Positions 22,701-34,752 of a stretch of 64,000 bases of DNA are shown here, one piece after another (within the stretch, counting starts at the first letter, position 1; the number at the start of each line of letters is the position of its first letter). Source of the DNA: Ziziphus jujuba (taxonomy: Eukaryota; Streptophyta; Magnoliopsida; Rosales; Rhamnaceae). The position numbers and the translations under genes are program-made. The DNA lies in assembly GCF_031755915.1 (NCBI RefSeq), contig NC_083390.1:12927001-12991000 (forward strand), written 5' to 3'. Under the pieces are notes generated by a model. That model was not told the origin of the DNA. It worked only from the letters and a program-made list of their open reading frames with translations, and did not search any database.

Positions 22701-24927
22701 TATCCAAATCCCAAACCTTCTTCAAACGGCATCCAAGGAAGTGGACTTATGTTGCTGGAAATACAATTCTAGCAAAACTAGACAAAAAGGCCCTAAGCTT
22801 TAGTTAATGAGCTTAGGGCATTACAAAAAGGATATTGTTCTTAAACATTACAAGATAAAATAAAGTGCATAAAAAGAAATAATGTTTGGTATTTGATGTT
22901 GCAAAAAAAAGAGTGCAAGTGTAACTGAACTACCTTGCACATTGTGGCAAGATCACCACATTTCAACACTCCTCCTTGGTGTTCTTGCTTAAAATATTTA
23001 GAAGCTTCCTAAAGGTCTCAAATCTTGCTTTTGGAAGTGGCTTGGTGAAGAAATCTGCAAGATTATCTTCGGTCTTGGTATATTCCAAGCTTACTTCTCC
23101 ATTTTCTTCAAACTCCCTCAAAGAGTGATACTTCCCCGGTATGTGTTTTGTCCTTCCATGTTGAACGGGGTTCTTGGCTATTGATATGGCTGAAGTGTTG
23201 TCACATTTGATGATGGTTGAACCCTCTTGAGGATAACCAAGGTCCTCCAATAATTTCCTAAGCCAAATGCATTGATTTACACATGAGGATAACCAAGGGC
23301 CATTCTTTTTTATGCTACTTCCTCTGCGTTTCTAGCTTATTATATCCAAAATCCATATCCAAATCCCAAACCTTCTTCAAACGGCATCCAAGGAAGTGCA
23401 CTTATGTTGCTGGAAATACAATTCTAGCAAAACTAGACAAAAAGGCCCTAAGCTTTAGTTAATGAGCTTAGGGCATTACAAAAAGGATATTGTTCTTAAA
23501 CATTACAAGATAAAATAAAGTGCATAAAAATAAATAATGTTTGGTATTTGATGTTGCAAAAAAAAGAGTGCAAGTGTAACTGAACTACCTTGCACATTGT
23601 GGCAAGATCACCACATTTCAACACTCCTCCTTGGTGTTCTTGCTTAAAATATTTAGAAGCTTCCTTAAGGTCTCAAATCTTGCTTTTGGAAGTGGCTTGG
23701 TGAAGAAATCTACAAGATTATCTTCGGTCTTGGTATATTCCAAGCTTACTTCTCCATTTTCTTCAAACTCCCTCAAAGAGTGATACTTCCCCGGTATGTG
23801 TTTTGTCCTTCCACGTTGAACGGGGTTCTTGGCTATTGATATGGCTGAAGTGTTGTCACATTTGATGATGGTTGAACCCTCTTGAGGATAACCAAGGTCC
23901 TCCAATAATTTCCTAAGCCAAATGCATTGATTTGCACATGAGGATAACCAAGGGCCATTCTTTTTTATGCTACTTCCTCTGCGTTTCTAGCTTATTATAT
24001 CCAAAATCCATATCCAAATCCCAAACCTTCTTCAAACGGCATCCAAGGAAGTGGACTTATGTTGCTGGAAATACAATTCTAGCAAAACTAGACAAAAAGG
24101 CCCTAAGCTTTAGTTAATGAGCTTAGGGCATTACAAAAAGGATATTGTTCTTAAACATTACAAGATAAAATAAAGTGCATAAAAATAAATAATGTTTGGT
24201 ATTTGATGTTGCAAAAAAAAGAGTGCAAGTGTAACTGAACTACCTTGCACATTGTGGCAAGATCACCACATTTCAACACTCCTCCTTGGTGTTCTTGCTT
24301 AAAATATTTAGAAGCTTCCTAAAGGTCTCAAATCTTGCTTTTGGAAGTGGCTTGGTGAAGAAATCTGCAAGATTATCTTCGGTCTTGGTATATTCCAAGC
24401 TTACTTCTCCATTTTCTTCAAACTCCCTCAAAGAGTGATACTTCCCCGGTATGTGTTTTGTCCTTCCATGTTGAACGGGGTTCTTGGCTATTGATATGGC
24501 TGAAGTGTTGTCACATTTGATGATGGTTGAACCCTCTTGAGGATAACCAAGGTCCTCCAATAATTTCCTAAGCCAAATGCATTGATTTGCACATGAGGAT
24601 AACCAAGGGCCATTCTTTTTTATGCTACTTCCTCTGCGTTTCTAGCTTATTATATCCAAAATCCATATCCAAATCCCAAACCTTCTTCAAACGGCATCCA
24701 AGGAAGTGCACTTATGTTGCTGGAAATACAATTCTAGCAAAACTAGACAAAAAGGCCCTAAGCTTTAGTTAATGAGCTTAGGGCATTACAAAAAGGATAT
24801 TGCTCTTAAACATTACAAGATAAAATAAAGTGCATAAAAATAAATAATGTTTGGTATTTGATGTTGCAAAAAAAAGAGTGCAAGTGTAACTGAACTACCT
24901 TGCACATTGTGGCAAGATCACCACATT
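19714..24927. repeat. Higher-order repeat: 2,607-bp four-unit block present twice
   Basis: Blocks 19714-22320 and 22321-24927 each contain a 642-bp unit followed by three 655-bp units. They share private marks: CCAAAGGCC at the first junction (about 20044 and 22651), the 13-bp loss, AAAAAGAAATAATG (about 20266 and 22873), TTTACACATG (about 20670 and 23277), and the QRGRT/LVDFF variant in the third unit. A related but not identical block begins at 15141, with an extra unit inserted at 15783. Confidence 0.88.
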
Positions 24928-26892
24928 TCAACACTCCTCCTTGGTGTTCTTGCTTAAAATATTTAGAAGCTTCCTTAATGTCTCAAATCTTGCTTTTGGA
25001 AGTGGCTTGGTGAAGAAATCTGCAAGATTATCTTCGGTCTTGGTATATTCCAAGCTTACTTCTCCATTTTCTTCAAACTCCCTCAAAGAGTGATACTTCC
25101 CCGGTATGTGTTTTGTCCTTCCACGTTGAACGGGGTTCTTGGCTATTGATATGGCTGAAGTGTTGTCACATTTGATGATGGTTGAACCCTCTTGAGGATA
25201 ACCAAGGTCCTCCAATAATTTCCTAAGCCAAATGCATTGATTTGCACATGAGGATAACCAAGGGCCATTCTTTTTTATGCTACTTCCTCTGCGTTTCTAG
25301 CTTATTATATCCAAAATCCATATCCAAATCCCAAACCTTCTTCAAACGGCATCCAAGGAAGTGGACTTATGTTGCTGGAAATACAATTCTAGCAAAACTA
25401 GACAAAAAGGCCCTAAGCTTTAGTTAATGAGCTTAGGGCATTACAAAAAGGATATTGTTCTTAAACATTACAAGATAAAATAAAGTGCATAAAAATAAAT
25501 AATGTTTGGTATTTGATGTTGCAAAAAAAAGAGTGCAAGTGTAACTGAACTACCTTGCACATTGTGGCAAGATCACCACATTTCAACACTCCTCCTTGGT
25601 GTTCTTGCTTAAAATATTTAGAAGCTTCCTAAAGGTCTCAAATCTTGCTTTTGGAAGTGGCTTGGTGAAGAAATCTGCAAGATTATCTTCGGTCTTGGTA
25701 TATTCCAAGCTTACTTCTCCATTTTCTTCAAACTCCCTCAAAGAGTGATACTTCCCCGGTATGTGTTTTGTCCTTCCATGTTGAACGGGGTTCTTGGCTA
25801 TTGATATGGCTGAAGTGTTGTCACATTTGATGATGGTTGAACCCTCTTGAGGATAACCAAGGTCCTCCAATAATTTCCTAAGCCAAATGCATTGATTTGC
25901 ACATGAGGATAACCAAGGGCCATTCTTTTTTATGCTACTTCCTCTGCGTTTCTAGCTTATTATATCCAAAATCCATATCCAAATCCCAAACCTTCTTCAA
26001 ACGGCATCCAAGGAAGTGCACTTATGTTGCTGGAAATACAATTCTAGCAAAACTAGACAAAAAGGCCCTAAGCTTTAGTTAATGAGCTTAGGGCATTACA
26101 AAAAGGATATTGCTCTTAAACATTACAAGATAAAATAAAGTGCATAAAAATAAATAATGTTTGGTATTTGATGTTGCAAAAAAAAGAGTGCAAGTGTAAC
26201 TGAACTACCTTGCACATTGTGGCAAGATCACCACATTTCAACACTCCTCCTTGGTGTTCTTGCTTAAAATATTTAGAAGCTTCCTTAATGTCTCAAATCT
26301 TGCTTTTGGAAGTGGCTTGGTGAAGAAATCTGCAAGATTATCTTCGGTCTTGGTATATTCCAAGCTTACTTCTCCATTTTCTTCAAACTCCCTCAAAGAG
26401 TGATACTTCCCCGGTATGTGTTTTGTCCTTCCATGTTGAACGGGGTTCTTGGCTATTGATATGGCTGAAGTGTTGTCACATTTGATGATGGTTGAACCCT
26501 CTTGAGGATAACCAAGGTCCTCCAATAATTTCCTAAGCCAAATGCATTGATTTGCACATGAGGATAACCAAGGGCCATTCTTTTTTATGCTACTTCCTCT
26601 GCGTTTCTAGCTTATTATATCCAAAATCCAGATCCAAATCCCAAACCTTCTTCAAACGGCATCCAAGGAAGTGGACTTATGTTGCTGGAAATACAATTCT
26701 AGCAAAACTAGACAAAAAGGCCCTAAGCTTTAGTTAATGAGCTTAGGGCATTACAAAAAGGATATTGTTCTTAAACATTACAAGATAAAATAAAGTGCAT
26801 AAAAATAAATAATGTTTGGTATTTGATGTTGCAAAAAAAAGAGTGCAAGTGTAACTGAACTACCTTGCACATTGTGGCAAGATCACCACATT
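24273..26892. repeat. Higher-order repeat: second 1,310-bp dimer present twice
   Basis: Units at 24273 and 25583 share the F variant, GTGCACTTATG and the private base in GATATTGCTCTTAAAC (about 24797 and 26107). Units at 24928 and 26238 share CCTTAATGTCTC. The two blocks differ at the QRGRT site only, as far as I can see by eye. Confidence 0.82.
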
Positions 26893-29800
26893 TCAACACT
26901 CCTCCTTGGTGTTCTTGCTTAAAATATTTAGAAGCTTCCTTAAGGTCTCAAATCTTGCTTTTGGAAGTGGCTTGGTGAAGAAATCTGCAAGATTATCTTC
27001 GGTCTTGGTATATTCCAAGCTTACTTCTCCATTTTCTTCAAACTCCCTCAAAGAGTGATACTTCCCCGGTATGTGTTTTGTCCTTCCATGTTGAACGGGG
27101 TTCTTGGCTATTGATATGGCTGAAGTGTTGTCACATTTGATGATGGTTGAACCCTCTTGAGGATAACCAAGGTCCTCCAAAAATTTCCTAAGCCAAATGC
27201 ATTGATTTGCACATGAGGATAACCAAGGGCCATTCTTTTTTATGCTACTTCCTCTGCGTTTCTAGCTTATTATATCCAAAATCCAGATCCAAATCCCAAA
27301 CCTTCTTCAAACGGCATCCAAGGAAGTGGACTTATGTTGCTGGAAATACAATTCTAGCAAAACTAGACAAAAAGGCCCTAAGCTTTAGTTAATGAGCTTA
27401 GGGCATTACAAAAAGGATATTGTTCTTAAACATTACAAGATAAAATAAAGTGCATAAAAATAAATAATGTTTGGTATTTGATGTTGCAAAAAAAAGAGTG
27501 CAAGTGTAACTGAACTACCTTGCACATTGTGGCAAGATCACCACATTTCAACACTCCTCCTTGGTGTTCTTGCTTAAAATATTTAGAAGCTTCCTAAAGG
27601 TCTCAAATCTTGCTTTTGGAAGTGGCTTGGTGAAGAAATCTGCAAGATTATCTTCGGTCTTGGCATATTCCAAGCTTACTTCTCCATTTTCTTCAAACTC
27701 CCTCAAAGAGTGATACTTCCCCGGTATGTGTTTTGTCCTTCCATGTTGAACGGGGTTCTTGGCTATTGATATGGCTGAAGTGTTGTCACATTTGATGATG
27801 GTTGAACCCTCTTGAGGATAACCAAGGTCCTCCAATAATTTCCTAAGCCAAATGCATTGATTTGCACATGAGGATAACCAAGGGCCATTCTTTTTTATGC
27901 TACTTCCTCTGCGTTTCTAGCTTATTATATCCAAAATCCAGATCCAAATCCCAAACCTTCTTCAAACGGCATCCAAGGAAGTGGACTTATGTTGCTGGAA
28001 ATACAATTCTAGCAAAACTAGACAAAAAGGCCCTAAGCTTTAGTTAATGAGCTTAGGGCATTACAAAAAGGATATTGTTCTTAAACATTACAAGATAAAA
28101 TAAAGTGCATAAAAATAAATAATGTTTGGTATTTGATGTTGCAAAAAAAAGAGTGCAAGTGTAACTGAACTACCTTGCACATTGTGGCAAGATCACCACA
28201 TTTCAACACTCCTCCTTGGTGTTCTTGCTTAAAATATTTAGAAGCTTCCTTAAGGTCTCAAATCTTGCTTTTGGAAGTGGCTTGGTGAAGAAATCTGCAA
28301 GATTATCTTCGGTCTTGGTATATTCCAAGCTTACTTCTCCATTTTCTTCAAACTCCCTCAAAGAGTGATACTTCCCCGGTATGTGTTTTGTCCTTCCATG
28401 TTGAACGGGGTTCTTGGCTATTGATATGGCTGAAGTGTTGTCACATTTGATGATGGTTGAACCCTCTTGAGGATAACCAAGGTCCTCCAAAAATTTCCTA
28501 AGCCAAATGCATTGATTTGCACATGAGGATAACCAAGGGCCATTCTTTTTTATGCTACTTCCTCTGCGTTTCTAGCTGATTATATCCAAAATCCAGATCC
28601 AAATCCCAAACCTTCTTCAAACGGCATCCAAGGAAGTGGACTTATGTTGCTGGAAATACAATTCTAGCAAAACTAGACAAAAAGGCCCTAAGCTTTAGTT
28701 AATGAGCTTAGGGCATTACAAAAAGGATATTGTTCTTAAACATTACAAGATAAAATAAAGTGCATAAAAATAAATAATGTTTGGTATTTGATGTTGCAAA
28801 AAAAAGAGTGCAAGTGTAACTGAACTACCTTGCACATTGTGGCAAGATCTCCACATTTCAACACTCCTCCTTGGTGTTCTTGCTTAAAATATTTAGAAGC
28901 TTCCTAAAGGTCTCAAATCTTGCTTTTGGAAGTGGCTTGGTGAAGAAATCTGCAAGATTATCTTCGGTCTTGGCATATTCCAAGCTTACTTCTCCATTTT
29001 CTTCAAACTCCCTCAAAGAGTGATACTTCCCCGGTATGTGTTTTGTCCTTCCATGTTGAACGGGGTTCTTGGCTATTGATATGGCTGAAGTGTTGTCACA
29101 TTTGATGATGGTTGAACCCTCTTGAGGATAACCAAGGTCCTCCAATAATTTCCTAAGCCAAATGCATTGATTTGCACATGAGGATAACCAAGGGCCATTC
29201 TTTTTTATGCTACTTCCTCTGCGTTTCTAGCTTATTATATCCAAAATCCATATCCAAATCCCAAACCTTCTTCAAACGGCATCCAAGGAAGTGGACTTAT
29301 GTTGCTGGAAATACAATTCTAGCAAAACTAGACAAAAAGGCCCTAAGCTTTAGTTAATGAGCTTAGGGCATTACAAAAAGGATATTGTTCTTAAACATTA
29401 CAAGATAAAATAAAGTGCATAAAAATAAATAATGTTTGGTATTTGATGTTGCAAAAAAAAGAGTGCAAGTGTAACTGAACTACCTTGCACATTGTGGCAA
29501 GATCACCACATTTCAACACTCCTCCTTGGTGTTCTTGCTTAAAATATTTAGAAGCTTCCTTAAGGTCTCAAATCTTGCTTTTGGAAGTGGCTTGGTGAAG
29601 AAATCTGCAAGATTATCTTCGGTCTTGGTATATTCCAAGCTTACTTCTCCATTTTCTTCAAACTCCCTCAAAGAGTGATACTTCCCCGGTATGTGTTTTG
29701 TCCTTCCATGTTGAACGGGGTTCTTGGCTATTGATATGGCTGAAGTGTTGTCACATTTGATGATGGTTGAACCCTCTTGAGGATAACCAAGGTCCTCCAA

Positions 29801-30167
29801 TAATTTCCTAAGCCAAATGCATTGATTTGCACATGAGGATAACCAAGGGCCATTCTTTTTTATGCTACTTCCTCTGCGTTTCTAGCTTATTATATCCAAA
29901 ATCCAGATCCAAATCCCAAACCTTCTTCAAACGGCATCCAAGGAAGTGGACTTATGTTGCTGGAAATACAATTCTAGCAAAACTAGACAAAAAGGCCCTA
30001 AGCTTTAGTTAATGAGCTTAGGGCATTACAAAAAGGATATTGTTCTTAAACATTACAAGATAAAATAAAGTGCATAAAAATAAATAATGTTTGGTATTTG
30101 ATGTTGCAAAAAAAAGAGTGCAAGTGTAACTGAACTACCTTGCACATTGTGGCAAGATCACCACATT

Positions 30168-33100
30168 TCAACACTCCTCCTTGGTGTTCTTGCTTAAAAT
30201 ATTTAGAAGCTTCCTAAAGGTCTCAAATCTTGCTTTTGGAAGTGGCTTGGTGAAGAAATCTGCAAGATTATCTTCGGTCTTGGCATATTCCAAGCTTAGT
30301 TCTCCATTTTCTTCAAACTCCCTCAAAGAGTGATACTTCCCCGGTATGTGTTTTGTCCTTCCATGTTGAACGGGGTTCTTGGCTATTGATATGGCTGAAG
30401 TGTTGTCACATTTGATGATGGTTGAACCCTCTTGAGGATAACCAAGGTCCTCCAAAAATTTCCTAAGCCAAATGCATTGATTTGCACATGAGGATAACCA
30501 AGGGCCATTCTTTTTTATGCTACTTCCTCTGCGTTTCTAGCTTATTATATCCAAAATCCAGATCCAAATCCCAAACCTTCTTCAAACGGCATCCAAGGAA
30601 GTGGACTTATGTTGCTGGAAATACAATTCTAGCAAAACTAGACAAAAAGGCCCTAAGCTTTAGTTAATGAGCTTAGGGCATTACAAAAAGGATATTGTTC
30701 TTAAACATTACAAGATAAAATAAAGTGCATAAAAATAAATAATGTTTGGTATTTGATGTTGCAAAAAAAAGAGTGCAAGTGTAACTGAACTACCTTGCAC
30801 ATTGTGGCAAGATCACCACATTTCAACACTCCTCCTTGGTGTTCTTGCTTAAAATATTTAGAAGCTTCCTAAAGGTCTCAAATCTTGCTTTTGGAAGTGG
30901 CTTGGTGAAGAAATCTGCAAGATTATCTTCGGTCTTGGCATATTCCAAGCTTAGTTCTCCATTTTCTTCAAACTCCCTCAAAGAGTGATACTTCCCCGGT
31001 ATGTGTTTTGTCCTTCCATGTTGAACGGGGTTCTTGGCTATTGATATGGCTGAAGTGTTGTCACATTTGATGATGGTTGAACCCTCTTGAGGATAACCAA
31101 GGTCCTCCAAAAATTTCCTAAGCCAAATGCATTGATTTGCACATGAGGATAACCAAGGGCCATTCTTTTTTATGCTACTTCCTCTGCGTTTCTAGCTTAT
31201 TATATCCAAAATCCAGATCCAAATCCCAAACCTTCTTCAAACGGCATCCAAGGAAGTGGACTTATGTTGCTGGAAATACAATTCTAGCAAAACTAGACAA
31301 AAAGGCCCTAAGCTTTAGTTAATGAGCTTAGGGCATTACAAAAAGGATATTGTTCTTAAACATTACAAGATAAAATAAAGTGCATAAAAATAAATAATGT
31401 TTGGTATTTGATGTTGCAAAAAAAAGAGTGCAAGTGTAACTGAACTACCTTGCACATTGTGGCAAAATCACCACATTTCAACACTCCTCCTTGGTGTTCT
31501 TGCTTAAAATATTTAGAAGCTTCCTAAAGGTCTCAAATCTTGCTTTTGGAAGTGGCTTGGTGAAGAAATCTGCAAGATTATCTTCGGTCTTGGCATATTC
31601 CAAGCTTAGTTCTCCATTTTCTTCAAACTCCCTCAAAGAGTGATACTTCCCCGGTATGTGTTTTGTCCTTCCATGTTGAACGGGGTTCTTGGCTATTGAT
31701 ATGGCTGAAGTGTTGTCACATTTGATGATGGTTGAACCCTCTTGAGGATAACCAAGGTCCTCCAAAAATTTCCTAAGCCAAATGCATTGATTTGCACATG
31801 AGGATAACCAAGGGCCATTCTTTTTTATGCTACTTCCTCTGCGTTTCTAGCTTATTATATCCAAAATCCAGATCCAAATCCCAAACCTTCTTCAAACGGC
31901 ATCCAAGGAAGTGGACTTATGTTGCTGGAAATACAATTCTAGCAAAACTAGACAAAAAGGCCCTAAGCTTTAGTTAATGAGCTTAGGGCATTACAAAAAG
32001 GATATTGTTCTTAAACATTACAAGATAAAATAAAGTGCATAAAAATAAATAATGTTTGGTATTTGATGTTGCAAAAAAAAGAGTGCAAGTGTAACTGAAC
32101 TACCTTGCACATTGTGGCAAGATCACCACATTTCAACACTCCTCCTTGGTGTTCTTGCTTAAAATATTTAGAAGCTTCCTAAAGGTCTCAAATCTTGCTT
32201 TTGGAAGTGGCTTGGTGAAGAAATCTGCAAGATTATCTTCGGTCTTGGCATATTCCAAGCTTAGTTCTCCATTTTCTTCAAACTCCCTCAAAGAGTGATA
32301 CTTCCCCGGTATGTGTTTTGTCCTTCCATGTTGAACGGGGTTCTTGGCTATTGATATGGCTGAAGTGTTGTCACATTTGATGATGGTTGAACCCTCTTGA
32401 GGATAACCAAGGTCCTCCAAAAATTTCCTAAGCCAAATGCATTGATTTGCACATGAGGATAACCAAGGGCCATTCTTTTTTATGCTACTTCCTCTGCGTT
32501 TCTAGCTTATTATATCCAAAATCCAGATCCAAATCCCAAACCTTCTTCAAACGGCATCCAAGGAAGTGGACTTATGTTGCTGGAAATACAATTCTAGCAA
32601 AACTAGACAAAAAGGCCCTAAGCTTTAGTTAATGAGCTTAGGGCATTACAAAAAGGATATTGTTCTTAAACATTACAAGATAAAATAAAGTGCATAAAAA
32701 TAAATAATGTTTGGTATTTGATGTTGCAAAAAAAAGAGTGCAAGTGTAACTGAACTACCTTGCACATTGTGGCAAGATCACCACATTTCAACACTCCTCC
32801 TTGGTGTTCTTGCTTAAAATATTTAGAAGCTTCCTAAAGGTCTCAAATCTTGCTTTTGGAAGTGGCTTGGTGAAGAAATCTGCAAGATTATCTTCGGTCT
32901 TGGCATATTCCAAGCTTAGTTCTCCATTTTCTTCAAACTCCCTCAAAGAGTGATACTTCCCCGGTATGTGTTTTGTCCTTCCATGTTGAACGGGGTTCTT
33001 GGCTATTGATATGGCTGAAGTGTTGTCACATTTGATGATGGTTGAACCCTCTTGAGGATAACCAAGGTCCTCCAAAAATTTCCTAAGCCAAATGCATTGA

Positions 33101-34752
33101 TTTGCACATGAGGATAACCAAGGGCCATTCTTTTTTATGCTACTTCCTCTGCGTTTCTAGCTTATTATATCCAAAATCCAGATCCAAATCCCAAACCTTC
33201 TTCAAACGGCATCCAAGGAAGTGGACTTATGTTGCTGGAAATACAATTCTAGCAAAACTAGACAAAAAGGCCCTAAGCTTTAGTTAATGAGCTTAGGGCA
33301 TTACAAAAAGGATATTGTTCTTAAACATTACAAGATAAAATAAAGTGCATAAAAATAAATAATGTTTGGTATTTGATGTTGCAAAAAAAAGAGTGCAAGT
33401 GTAACTGAACTACCTTGCACATTGTGGCAAGATCACCACATTTCAACACTCCTCCTTGGTGTTCTTGCTTAAAATATTTAGAAGCTTCCTAAAGGTCTCA
33501 AATCTTGCTTTTGGAAGTGGCTTGGTGAAGAAATCTGCAAGATTATCTTCGGTCTTGGCATATTCCAAGCTTAGTTCTCCATTTTCTTCAAACTCCCTCA
33601 AAGAGTGATACTTCCCCGGTATGTGTTTTGTCCTTCCATGTTGAACGGGGTTCTTGGCTATTGATATGGCTGAAGTGTTGTCACATTTGATGATGGTTGA
33701 ACCCTCTTGAGGATAACCAAGGTCCTCCAAAAATTTCCTAAGCCAAATGCATTGATTTGCACATGAGGATAACCAAGGGCCATTCTTTTTTATGCTACTT
33801 CCTCTGCGTTTCTAGCTTATTATATCCAAAATCCAGATCCAAATCCCAAACCTTCTTCAAACGGCATCCAAGGAAGTGGACTTATGTTGCTGGAAATACA
33901 ATTCTAGCAAAACTAGACAAAAAGGCCCTAAGCTTTAGTTAATGAGCTTAGGGCATTACAAAAAGGATATTGTTCTTAAACATTACAAGATAAAATAAAG
34001 TGCATAAAAATAAATAATGTTTGGTATTTGATGTTGCAAAAAAAAGAGTGCAAGTGTAACTGAACTACCTTGCACATTGTGGCAAGATCACCACATTTCA
34101 ACACTCCTCCTTGGTGTTCTTGCTTAAAATATTTAGAAGCTTCCTAAAGGTCTCAAATCTTGCTTTTGGAAGTGGCTTGGTGAAGAAATCTGCAAGATTA
34201 TCTTCGGTCTTGGCATATTCCAAGCTTAGTTCTCCATTTTCTTCAAACTCCCTCAAAGAGTGATACTTCCCCGGTATGTGTTTTGTCCTTCCATGTTGAA
34301 CGGGGTTCTTGGCTATTGATATGGCTGAAGTGTTGTCACATTTGATGATGGTTGAACCCTCTTGAGGATAACCAAGGTCCTCCAAAAATTTCCTAAGCCA
34401 AATGCATTGATTTGCACATGAGGATAACCAAGGGCCATTCTTTTTTATGCTACTTCCTCTGCGTTTCTAGCTTATTATATCCAAAATCCAGATCCAAATC
34501 CCAAACCTTCTTCAAACGGCATCCAAGGAAGTGGACTTATGTTGCTGGAAATACAATTCTAGCAAAACTAGACAAAAAGGCCCTAAGCTTTAGTTAATGA
34601 GCTTAGGGCATTACAAAAAGGATATTGTTCTTAAACATTACAAGATAAAATAAAGTGCATAAAAATAAATAATGTTTGGTATTTGATGTTGCAAAAAAAA
34701 GAGTGCAAGTGTAACTGAACTACCTTGCACATTGTGGCAAGATCACCACATT
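30168..34752. repeat. Run of seven nearly identical monomers
   Basis: Seven successive 655-bp units (30168, 30823, 31478, 32133, 32788, 33443, 34098) share GELSLEYAK, the F variant, CCAGATCCAAATCCC and TCCAAAAATTTCC. The only difference I noticed is a single base near 31466 (GGCAAAATC). It is the most homogeneous part of the array and probably its most recent expansion. Confidence 0.85.
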
